From assembly GCF_008831285.2 (NCBI RefSeq), contig NC_045146.1, forward strand, positions 6,952,972-7,016,971: a stretch of DNA of 64,000 nt. Reading direction: 5' to 3'. This stretch comes from Nymphaea colorata (Eukaryota; Streptophyta; Magnoliopsida; Nymphaeales; Nymphaeaceae). Numbering within the stretch: the first letter of the stretch is position 1; each line of letters begins with the position of its first letter. Positions 11,326 through 21,548 of the stretch are shown here, one piece after another. The translations under genes and the position numbers were made by a program. The notes beneath the pieces were generated by a model. It made no database searches. It had not been told where the DNA came from and saw nothing but the letters and a program-made list of their open reading frames with translations.

Positions 11326-12751
11326 AATTCATAACCAAATCTATTTAAAATTATGATATGCTACAGATGAGTTTCAAGTTTTATGGATATTTGATATAGG
11401 AAATTTTATCTAATGTTTATTGTCCAGTCATATACTTTTTTTAAACCTTGGGCAAATATCATTTCTTAAAATCGAATCAAATCCATATTTTCATGATCGA
11501 ATGTCTTTTTTTCTTGATATCCAGCTGATTTAAAGCGTCGTGGCCAGATATCAGACCCAAATTCAAATGTTGAGTCACGACATTCAGGTAACCATTGCTT
11601 CAAATTGACGTCTTAGGCCTGAGCATATTCTAGTAATTCTTGTTGCTTAAATTAGAGTGTATCGGCTGATTCCCTCCATTTTTTATTTTCAAACCAATTT
11701 AAAATATTTTAAACTATTTTTAATTTTAAATAAGAAGTTAGCCCATCTCCATATATATTTCATTACCACGGTTTCAGAAATAACGCCACAAAGTTTATAA
11801 TTTTGAGAATTGCCAGAAAATAAACAAAATAATAAAAAATTCATGGGAAAACTAAATGAATGTCAATACATCAACAGTGAATGTCTAATACCAAATATTT
11901 AACCTAAAAAACTTCATATAAAAAAATCAACTTTATTGCTAAGGGCATAGCTTGCTTAGTTGACACTTAGTGGCGTGGAAAAAAAGCGCATTTTCTATTC
12001 TATTTCCGTGGGCGCTATATTCTTACCTTAGTTATAGAGTGGAGTGTGACACTAAACTGAATCACCTTTATGTTAAGGTCACCACAATTTCGGGCTTGAA
12101 GGCAAGTGGGCCATATTGTCGTTTTTGGGTAAGGTAAGTGGGAAGAGGTGTTACCGCCCGAGTGCAGGTTGAAATTATCCTCTATATCTCTATATGAAAA
12201 ATATTTTGCTTTTTCATCCAATTTGTCTTACGTCCTTACCAACTCAAACCCGTTAATTATCTCCAGCATGTCACATATAGGCAGGAATTCAACATAGTTG
12301 AGGCTTGGGGTGCCTCTCTGCAATATTCTGAAACTATACAGGATTAAATACTTTTAACTTACTTGGTCAGTGTCATGATTTTTCATTCTAGACAAGGTTG
12401 GCGGTCTCCAAATTCCAGGCATTCCCAACACAAGCATTCTCCTATTCTTCTCATGTTACTAGGTAAGCAGCTACTTCTTCATCCTCAAGCTTTCAGGTGC
12501 TTATCAATAACATTGGAGGTGAACCACAGCACAGCGGCTTCAGTTTAGTTCACTATCGAGAGCCTATTACTAGCAATGCTTTGCTTTATGCAGGAACAGG
12601 AATTCAAGATCAGTATCACCTGTTCGTCGGCGTAGGTGATGTGAACTTCTGGGGGCTTTGGCTGTTGCAGGCGTTGGTAAAAGGTGTTTGTGCAAGATGC
12701 AGTGTTTAACGGCATTAAAAGATTCATGATGGGTATAATTTTAACCATATG
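11326..12751. other. intergenic, no supported gene
   Basis: AT-rich DNA with no recognisable coding domain. It includes the flank immediately upstream of the GID4-like exon. Some exon-like open frames at 12360-12700 show no motif I can name. Confidence 0.3.
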
Positions 12752-13104
12752 CGGAGATGGAAAGAGAAATACTTTATGAATGTGGGAAAAGACTGTGGCC
12801 TAACTATAGCTGGTTTCTACTATGTCTGTTTCTCATGCAGCGACGGATCTATTAGCGGCTTCTATTACGACCCTCATAGCAGGTAATTACTTGGTAGCAG
12901 CTTTTGGTTAGGGGAAAATAGTTACTTGAGATCATTGTCTTTATGTGCTTGCATATTCAAACTCCATCAAACGGATGAGCCCATGCTGTGACCCTTCTAA
13001 CTGTTAGTTTGTCGCTGTTGGCAGCCCATTTCAGAAGCTAGAGCTGAAGGCAACATGTGAAGGCAGGTCCGGCTTCAAACTTTTCATCTTACCAATTACA
13101 GTAG
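12752..13104 (+). pseudogene. GID4: GID4-like (Vid24 family) 3'-terminal exons, frameshifted
   Basis: Two exon-like blocks flank a GT-AG intron. Exon A (12752-12882) encodes RRWKEKYFMNVG, then GLTIAGFYYVCFS and SISGFYYDPHS. Exon B (13025-13104) encodes PFQKLELKATCEGRSGF and then, after one extra base near 13076, SSYQLQ and a stop at 13102. These are the conserved C-terminal blocks of plant GID4/Vid24 proteins, which are substrate receptors of the GID/CTLH ubiquitin ligase. The beta-barrel N-terminal part was not found upstream. The single-base insertion would replace the last residues. It is most likely a 3' gene fragment. The family call rests on remembered motifs. Confidence 0.6.
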
Positions 13105-15041
13105 TACAACGCTCGAGAGTTAGATGAAGAATCTATCAAAGGACTTCAGCTTACTGTGGTCTGGCAAACGCTTGTGTAAATTATGGATTTACTTTATGTT
13201 TCTCTCCCCCTCAATTTACACATTACAGTGGAAAAAAAATTAATGTTAAGACAAATGTTGTGAGATATATAATTTGATCTTTCTGTCTATCAACTCAATC
13301 GTTATAACATGCAAGAGAAATACCGTGTGTACATGATGAGATAATTTCATGATTCCAGTGTTTCTACTGGGTTGTAAATTGATCTTACTCGATATCTTTC
13401 CATATATGCTTTAATGTTTTTACCGAGGTGCGTGAACAGAACATTGCCTGAGAGAGAGCCTGCTGATATGTGCCACGTAGTTGCGGGGGCAGCTGTGGGG
13501 TGATATTGCAGTGCAGCCATTTAAGAAATTAATGCCAATACAGAAGGGGTGATGCATTGTACAGATAGGGTACACTGCCTCCACCTCAACTGTCTCTGCT
13601 CTGCTCTCTCTGGCTATCTGGATTATGAAAATGACTTCACTTACATGTGGGACCAGCTTCTAGATAATAACTTTTTAGAAACAGAAAGTTTGAAGTCTTG
13701 GAAAAGCCATGGAAATTTGGTTTCTTATAATATATCCAAGTAAATTAACTACAGCTTTTTATTTATTTTGTATCATCCCTCTATGAAGGGTTCACTTCCC
13801 ATTAGAATCCCACAACGCTCATGTTTTTAAAATTTCTGATGCAAATGAAAGTGTATACTTTTCAATGTTTGCCTGTTATGTCGGATCCCGTGGCCGGATC
13901 GACACTATTTCCAGTCCAGAGAAAGAGGAGACATGAGGATAAGCCCAGCGGGAGGCATTAAAGGGCTCGTGAACCCTCTCGTGGGCTCACGTAATTGGTT
14001 CGAGTCGACCCAAAACCCCGTCCACCATTTACCCGCTCATGAGAGAAGATGCCCACCACTCCCAATCCCCCACTGGCCACCTCCCCCCGTTTTAAGGCCT
14101 TCATGATGATGCCCTCCCATAACTAACTCTCTCTGTACCCCAAACCTAACGTTCTCGGTTGTATTTAACGTCAACCATCTCTTTCTTTCCAAGAATTCGG
14201 ATGACCCACTGACTATTAACTTATTTTCTGGGGAGGGTCTGAAAATTCATCTTTAAATGACACTCAAATCAGGTTTTTTTAGATTTTTATATAAAAAAAA
14301 GAATTTGATATGATGAAGACGTGCTCTTAAACAAGATGTTTCATATATTGTTATTATGGATATTACTTTTAAATTATATAATCAAATATTAAACACAATC
14401 ACACTATGTTTTTGTTCGTCTGTCTATATTATAAAGACATGCTTTAAAAGTATTATATTTTTCTCACCGAATGCCTTTGCTGAATAGCTATCTAACTACT
14501 ACAATTGAGGGAAATGAAAAATTAAGTCATATATGTCAGGTTAGTAGTAAATAGCACACAAGTCATGCGGCCGTCGGTGATTTATAGTCGAGCTTTATAG
14601 CTGCTAATGGTCCCGTCGGCATGTCTTTTTATCTTGTATATCCATTCATTGAGATCCAACAACATTAAGATTTGAGTTGCAAGGAACCAATTCCCACGTT
14701 TCATTCATGTGCAAAGGCATGGCATGGATCCATTTGGGGTTGGTTAGGGCTTCTTTAAAGGTTGCATCTGGGGTTTTTATAGTGGTATATATTTGGGTCT
14801 TCGAGTGCCATCTTAAGAACAAGTAATCATGAGATGACTTTTAAGAAAAGGCTGGGCATTGGTTGATATAGGTCGCCATATATGAGATTCATTAGAAGGA
14901 GTTTCAGTAGGCAACTCATGTGAAATTGGTAGAACTCTACTGCAAAAGTGGAACAAAAGTTTAAATTTGGTGGAAAGTTCCACGATGAAACAAACGCAAA
15001 ACTAAATCTGGAAATTTTCGCACCGATATGGAACTTTGCTT
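13105..15041. other. intergenic, no supported gene
   Basis: No recognised domain. A GC-richer patch at about 13890-14170, with pyrimidine-rich sequence, could be promoter or transposon DNA. The rest is AT-rich. Confidence 0.3.
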
Positions 15042-15085
15042 CCAGCAATAAAGTTCCACCAAGATAGGTGGAACTTTATTGCTGG
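15042..15085. repeat. perfect 19-bp stem-loop
   Basis: The arm at 15042-15060 is the exact reverse complement of 15067-15085, separated by a 6-base loop (AAGATA). A second small palindrome (GTGGAA/TTCCAC) sits near 14970-14985 and shares the GGTGGAA/TTCCACC core. It could be a fold-back element end or a small-RNA hairpin. Confidence 0.85.
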
Positions 15086-15885
15086 GCAATTTTTTTTTAC
15101 CGTTGAAGTGCTTGCCTCTTTTCTTCCTCTCATCCGTAGCAACGCAGAGCAGAGGAAGGTCGACCACGAGGCCGGCCGGGACATATTCAGTTATTCTTGA
15201 AGGAATGAGTTTGAGTAGACAGGTAGAGAAGACATTGGCTTCCTCAAGGTTGACTTCTAATTGTCACTACTAGTAGGACGAATGCGTCTATTGATGAATA
15301 ACAAACCATTTTGAGACCTCATCAGCCATAAGAGGAGACCGACAACAAAAAAACAAGAAATGCACGCTTGAGGTTTCTTAACCCTTATCATTATATCTCC
15401 TTAAAATCAACAACAGAATGAGCGAATGGAGAGAAGGGAGAAAACTTACAGTCTTACTCTACCACCCGAGGCAAGTGGAAAATCAGGTCTAGCGGGAGAA
15501 TGATGGATAAGAGCTGCTGCTCGCAATATCGAAGGATGAACTGCAGCAACCCGCGCATGCAGTCTGCATCCTCCTCCATCATCGGCACCATCAAGGATCC
15601 AGCCTCCTACGATTGAGAGAGAAAGAGAGAGTGCTTTCCCTCCTTGGAACTCGGCGGGGAAAAGAAAACTTGTTAAAAAACCATAACAGTTTAGAATTGT
15701 GTTTCCTGAACTTTTTCATTATAACTTTTAAAATTTAAAGTGTCTGTACATAACTTGAAATTCCAAAGCCGCAAATACAAAAGAGAAGAAATCCAGTGTG
15801 TGCCCTATTTTTCATTCATTAATTAATGAGTTATTGGCAATTAGTGGGAGAATATCAACTGATCAGATTTGAAGATGATGCATCT
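15086..15885. other. intergenic, no supported gene
   Basis: No recognisable protein domain or RNA gene. The base composition is mixed. Confidence 0.3.
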
Positions 15886-16022
15886 TTATCCGCCTCTAAT
15901 TTATTGGACATTCACTTGTTTAAATTCAAATTTGGCATCAAAATTGAATGAAAAAAAGTATATATCATATTTGAATCTGACTTTTAATTTCACAATTGAA
16001 CCGGAGCTGGGATCCACTTTTG
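15886..16022 (+). repeat. dispersed repeat R1, copy B
   Basis: Second copy of the repeat at 11206-11325, same orientation. Here the centre is a unique AT-rich segment and not an (AT)n run, so this copy may show the ancestral form. Confidence 0.75.
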
Positions 16023-16780
16023 GCAAACGAGACTCGCCAGGAGAATCAGTGGCACTTGACAAAGGATGTCCATAAGGAGGCACAAAAGAAGTAAAGTCAA
16101 ACGGTTTGGATGATTCTCTCTCCATAAGACGATTCCTGACCCCCTGTGGCCTTCACTGTCAAGTTGCTGGTTCACCTTGTTTTTTCATTGGTTCGAGAAA
16201 GGTATGGGGAAAACCCTGTCCTAAGCCCTTCCGGGGTGGCAGTAAGAAAATCCTGGAGGTGTCTTTGATTGCCTTGGACCTCAAACCTTTGGTGATTTGA
16301 GATTTTCGGGATATTGGGTTGCAAGATCTCAAATAATAGTATTTGAAAAAGTGGAAAAACTAAGTTTGAATCAAAAGATTTAGAAAAAAAATAAATTGAA
16401 TGAGCCTTTTTTAGCTGATAGACTGAAAAACCCAAATTTCAGTAACAATGAGAAAGACCAACCTCCTATGCACCGTAGTCTCAATCTCTAGCTCCCAGCT
16501 GTTTGCTTCCATGGCTGCTACCATCAGCCTCCACGAAAATCCGGCGACTTCCGATCGTTGGTGGCCATAGCCCGCAGGAGCATCCTCTCTTCTCCATTAC
16601 ATACTCATTTTCTTCTCTTTTGAAATAGGTCATTAAGATGGTGGAGGAGGGATTCTACAGGGTGACGCCACTCATATGTTCCCTTTAGGGTTCTCTATAT
16701 CATCAAGGTTATGAGAGTTTTGGGCATACACATGCAAAAGTCAACCCATAATTCAGCACACAATCAGCAGCATTGGAGTC
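16023..16780. other. intergenic, no supported gene
   Basis: No recognised domain. It separates repeat R1 copy B from the ERD7-like fragment. Confidence 0.3.
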
Positions 16781-17284
16781 CTACGATCCAGACTCTATCG
16801 GCACATGCAACGAGAAAAAGTAGTTCGAGTAGTCGAGCTCGACGCTCTGGCGGTCGTCGATGAGGTGGATGATAGCACCAGGGATGGTTAGGAGGGTCTC
16901 CTCTGTTGCTTCACAAGGGGAGGCCTGGTTCGTGATTGGTTCCTCCGCTTCCCCATGGGGGAAGACATTTTTTGGGAGATCGGTCTCATCGAAAGAAGAC
17001 GAACGAGGAGAAGAGAAGGAAGAAGAAGAATATGGACAAAAAGGGTGTTCCGCCTCTTGGAGATCAGCCAACAGATAGTTGGCAAAAGGAGGTTTCAGGG
17101 GAGGAAGTGCATTATGGGGATCGATTGGATAAGAATAAGAAGAAGGTGGACAAGGTGGGTGTTCTATCTTTGCGGGATCAACCGACGAACGTTCGGAAGA
17201 AGAATGTATCGGGGGAGACGAAGTTGTTGGAGCAATTGAAGTGGCAGCAGAAGACGCACGTTGTCGCCTGCGCAGTATGTTCAC
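16781..17284 (-). pseudogene. senescence/ERD7-like N-terminal fragment
   Basis: The minus-strand reading ends with an acidic segment, then EETLLTIPGAIIHLID and DRQSVEL, then DYSNYFFSLHVP and a stop. The two conserved blocks belong to the N-terminal region of plant senescence/dehydration-associated (ERD7-type) proteins. In that family about 40 or more residues normally separate SVEL from the SHYFFSLRVP block, so an internal deletion is inferred. The open frame has no ATG (its first codon is GTG) and the C-terminal senescence domain is missing. The upstream part is serine/proline-rich. Likely a truncated gene copy. Confidence 0.55.
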
Positions 17285-17789
17285 CAGAGGCTCTAGTGTT
17301 CAAGTGTAGAAGCAGTGACCGTCCCCTGTGGAAAACAGCAAAGCAAGAACAAGAGGAAGAAGAAGGAGAAGCAAAGGTTTTTTATGGGTTTCCTTCTAAG
17401 AGGCTCCTCTAGGGCAACCATTGAAGGATTAAACCCTATAATAGAGAGCTGCTGAGCTTAAATAGGCCAGCCTCTTAGGTTCCCCCAAAGCCCAGCGGTG
17501 ACTACCATGAGAGAGTTTTTTGGGAATACACCATATAAAGATTTATCTTTATCTGAGACAACGTTTCATTCATAACAGATAATCGGATAGGACTCAATGG
17601 CCACTATCCAACATCTCCTGCTTGGCCATGAGTCCGCCATCTTGCTTCCAATGTGTGTGGGTTTTCTTCATTTAACTAGTTACGTGGTTTTCCATAATTG
17701 GTTTATCTATTGTAACCTAAACTTTATCCAAGGTTTACAGTGAAGTTTTTCATTCAATGGTTTTTTTTTCGCAGCCTCTCAAATGTATC
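17285..17789. other. 3' flank of copia element B, no LTR identified
   Basis: This is where the 3' LTR of the minus-strand copia element should begin. I cannot identify a clear polypurine tract or LTR boundary. Confidence 0.3.
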
Positions 17790-20310
17790 TTAGCCCCATA
17801 TGGGCTGCACATTTTGAAAACAAGTCTTCATATATTCATTTTTTTTGGTATGAACATAATGGTATTTTACTATTATATGTTTACTCTTTGAGCTAACAAC
17901 TCCATTCTTGATAAGAGATATTGCTGTCAGATTATCACAGTACAGTTGAACTGGTTCATGATCAAGATTTAATTTCCAGTCTTTCAAAAACTGATTTCAA
18001 AAACTGATTTATCCAGACAGCAAAAGTAGTTGCTACATTATATGCTACATACTCTGCTTATTGGGTGTGCTGAGCAACACATCCTTATTTCTTACAGGAC
18101 TAGACTATCGCTCCACCTCCAAAGAGGAATACATATCCAGAAGTAGACTTATTGTTGTCTTTACATCCTGCAAAATCTGTATCGAAATAGCCAACTAAGG
18201 TTAGTTCATCTGCTTGGTAGGACAATTTCAGTCGTTTCGTTTCTTAATTATACCGAAAAATTCTTTTAACTTCTTGTCAGTGAGGCCAACCAGGATTACT
18301 TTGATAATGACTCACCAGACTAATAGGAAAATTTATGTCTGATCTAGTACAAAGCATTAAATACATCATACTGCCAATAGCTTGTGCATATGAAACATTT
18401 AATTTTTGTATCCTTCACTAGGACAATCACTCCTGCTCAAATTTGCTCCTTTAGATATAGGAGTCCCAATTGGTTTGCAGTCGAACATACAAAATTTCAT
18501 CAAGATATAATCAATATATCGTTCTTGGCTTAAACTCAAGATTCTTGAGTTTCTATCTCGAGTGATTTTTATTCTTAATATATAGGATGCTTCACCCAAG
18601 TCCTTCATTTCAAAGTTTTTGTTCAGCCAAGTTTTCATTTTGAATATCATGTCGTTATCATTTCCTGTTAATAAAATGTCATGATAGGATATAGAAAAGA
18701 CTCCCACTTTTTCAAACATATACACAATGGTCAAGTTGGTTTGCAACAAATCCAAGTTTTATAATAACTTTGTGAAAAGTAAAATACTATTGTCTAGGCG
18801 ACTGCTTTAATCCGTACAATGATTTATTCAACTTGTACACTTTGTCTTCTTTTTCCTTGATGACACACCCCTGAGGTTAAGTCATATATATAGTTTCCTT
18901 CAGCTCACCATTCAGAAAAGCAGTTTTCACATCCATCTAACAAATATCCAAGTCATATAATGCTGCGATAGCAAAAATTATTCTAATTGATGCAAACTTT
19001 GTAACCGGCGAATAGGTTTCTGAGTAATCAATTCCTTTTTTTTGGGAAAAACCTTTCGCCACTAGTCTAGCTTTGAATTTCTCGACTGATCATTCAGCTT
19101 TATATTTCTTCCTTAGCACCCATTTACATTCTATGAGTTTTCTATCATTAGGAAGATCTACTAATTCTCTGACTTTATTATTTTCTATAGATTCAATTTC
19201 TTCATCCATAGCATTCACCTAATCTGACGATTCATGCGAGTTTATGGCTTCATCATATGTCAGATTGTTTGACATTTCGTCAATATCTGCTAAATAACAT
19301 ATTCCTCTACAAGATATACATAATAATCATTTAAATATGAAGGAGGAGCTCTAGGTCTTTTATGGCCTGATAACGTCTGAGATGACGAGGTACTCGGATT
19401 AGTTGGTTCATTACCTAACTGATCTTCAATCGGTTCATTACCAAACTGTTCCTCAGATGATTCTTGCTCAGTTGGTTCATTACCTAACTGATCTCTAGTC
19501 GGTTCATTACCATACTATTCCTCTGAATAAATCAGATCATTCAGTATATCATTTTGATATTCAACTGAATCAATATCATTATTATTGAGTTCTTCTAAGA
19601 ACTCGACATCTCTGCTTTCAATATGTCCCATAGGCGAATGATATAATCTGTAGCTCTTGATCATTTTGGATATCCAATAAATACACATCTTACTGATCTG
19701 TTATCTAGTTTATCCAATTTTGGATCTAGAATTTTTACATGTGCTACAGATCCCCATCTAGAAATTTCATACACCAGTTCATCTCTCATAAGGAGTGGTT
19801 GGAACTACTTTGCAGGCGTATACATAGCTATTAACACAGCTTCACCCCAAAATACTTTTGGTAATTGTGTTTCTACCAACATAGATTTTACCATGTTCAA
19901 GAGGGTTCTATTACACCTCTCAGTCACACTATTTTGTTGTGGTGTTTTAGGCTTTGTCTTTTGCCTATTAATTCCAAGGTCTTTACAGCATTTGAGGAAT
20001 TCATTAGAAGTATATTCTCCTCCTTGATCAGACCTTACAACTTTAATATATCTCACAAGTTGTCTCTCGACTTCAGATTTATATTTCTTGAATTTCTCAA
20101 GTGCTTCGGATTTGTGTCTAATCAAGTAGATGCAGCCAAACCTTGAAAAATCATCAATAAATATTATGAAGTATAATTTGCCACTATGAGTTTGGACTCT
20201 AAAAGGTCTACAGATATCAGTATGGATTATTTTTAATAGTTCAGTGGCCTGAATTACTTCAAATAAAAATGCTTTCCTATCCATCTTTCCATTATACATG
20301 ACTCGCATTT
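17790..20310 (-). pseudogene. Ty1/copia pol (element B), heavily decayed
   Basis: Read from high to low coordinates: integrase core (20308-19805, with HTDICRPF, FIDDFSRF, RSDQGGEYTS and TPQQNSVTERCNRT), an acidic hinge with repeated GNEP units (about 19512-19395), the RT N-terminal half (about 19130-18760, with YSPVTKFASIR and MDVKTAFLNGEL), the RT second half (18755-18399, where the YVDD box reads YHD), and RNase H (17987-17790, with YCDNLTAISLI and SKHIIVKYHYV). Several in-frame stops, among them DIC-TAG-MDV near 18940, look like Gln or Trp codons lost by transition. It is non-functional. Confidence 0.9.
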
Positions 20311-20455
20311 CGCGAAATCATTTATATTTATGTCAGGTATTAAACCTTGATGTGCTATAGTCTTCATCTTTTTTATGCTTATATGGTTTAATCTTTCATG
20401 CCACAAATTTACATTCACACTCATTGCACAATCGAAACAAGCAGAACTGGAAGCT

Positions 20456-20806
20456 TTATTCTAAAAGCAACTGTACGTGCATAGTAGTAATAGTGTTGTA
20501 TTTGGAGGATATAGTGTCAAACAAGTCCTTAGCTGTTGGACAATCCTCAAACACCCTGATCAGGTCATCTTTCATGAAGGCTAACATTATGGTTTTAGCC
20601 ATCAGGTCATCAGTGGTAAAGGACTCATATGCCTTTCTTTCATCATCTTTAGGTTTATCTCCTAAAGTGAGAAAAAGCTGGTTGATCACATAAACAAGTC
20701 TTTCCAAAGTCAAGGCTAACATAATCCTACGTTTACATGCATGAAAGTTTGTCCCATTTAGTTTCTCAGTCTTGACTTATTCGGAAGCTCCCATTGTTGA
20801 TGTCAT
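20456..20806 (-). pseudogene. Ty1/copia gag (element B), partial
   Basis: Starting near 20806 the minus strand encodes a copia gag N-terminus (EKLNGTNFHACKRRIMLALT region), then EDCPTAKDLFDTISSKYN. A stop interrupts the first residues (near 20780). The zinc knuckle and protease, expected between here and the integrase at 20308, are missing or unreadable, so the interval of about 150 bp implies an internal deletion of roughly 1 kb. Confidence 0.75.
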
Positions 20807-20810
20807 TTCC

Positions 20811-21548
20811 CATGACAAGTAAAGAACAATAAAGAAAGGGAAAACATCACAATGAATATCACATCAAGAGGTCTCAAAATGCATTCTAAAATAATATTTA
20901 GAACAAAGAAAGCTTAGATTTGCTTTGGTGCATGCATTTCTCTTTTCTAAGTTATTTTCAAAACCCTCCTTCTATAAGTTTAATAAGTTTGAGGGTGCCT
21001 ATGCACAATTATTCATAAAAACACGGTTTTTTGCTGAAATTGCAATATAATTTTTTGTAACCCTCTGTTAGCAATTCATGATAACTGAGGGAGTACCACA
21101 AAGCAATTTCGTATAAAGTTTCTGGTTTTTTATGAAAATAACCTTCGCGAGCCTCTCTTTAAAAAAGTTTTTAGCAAAAATGTGGCGGCATTAATTTATG
21201 AAAAAGACAACAGCGTTTCTGAAACTAATGCAAAATTAGTGGACTAATTTCGTAATTTTCAAAATTTGGGTATAAAAACCCATTTATTTCACTCTCTCTC
21301 CTCTCAGGAGCTCCTTTCTCCTAGGGTTCGCTGGTCACGCCTCTTCTGCTGCCCCTGCCCATTTTCCTCCACCGCCACTGTGAGCACGCCGTTCTACTCC
21401 ACTTCTACCGCACAGAGGGCGACAAGGGTCGAGTCCGACTTACAGAGAGCAACTCTAAGCCTTTCCAATCAGATTAGGGTTCGTCTGGTGCTTTTGGCCA
21501 CCGCTGCCTCCTCCTCAGCTCTCGATCTTTCTGTGCTGTCGTTGTGAG
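20811..21548 (+). other. putative promoter and leader region
   Basis: AT-rich DNA to 21260, then a TATA box (21271-21278), a CT-rich leader (about 21292-21340) and an open frame to 21548 that has no motif I recognise. This resembles a plant gene 5' end, but I see no downstream coding exons. It could also be transposon-derived. No primer-binding site for copia element B was found here. Confidence 0.3.
21271..21278 (+). promoter_or_regulatory. TATA box
   Basis: TATAAAAA within a GGGTATAAAAACCC palindrome, followed about 25 bp later by a CT-rich stretch typical of plant transcription starts. No gene product can be assigned. Confidence 0.35.

Noticed and set aside
16936-17412. Plus-strand lysine/glutamate-rich ORF of 158 codons
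   Set aside because: It overlaps the ERD7-like fragment on the other strand and is low-complexity without a known motif.
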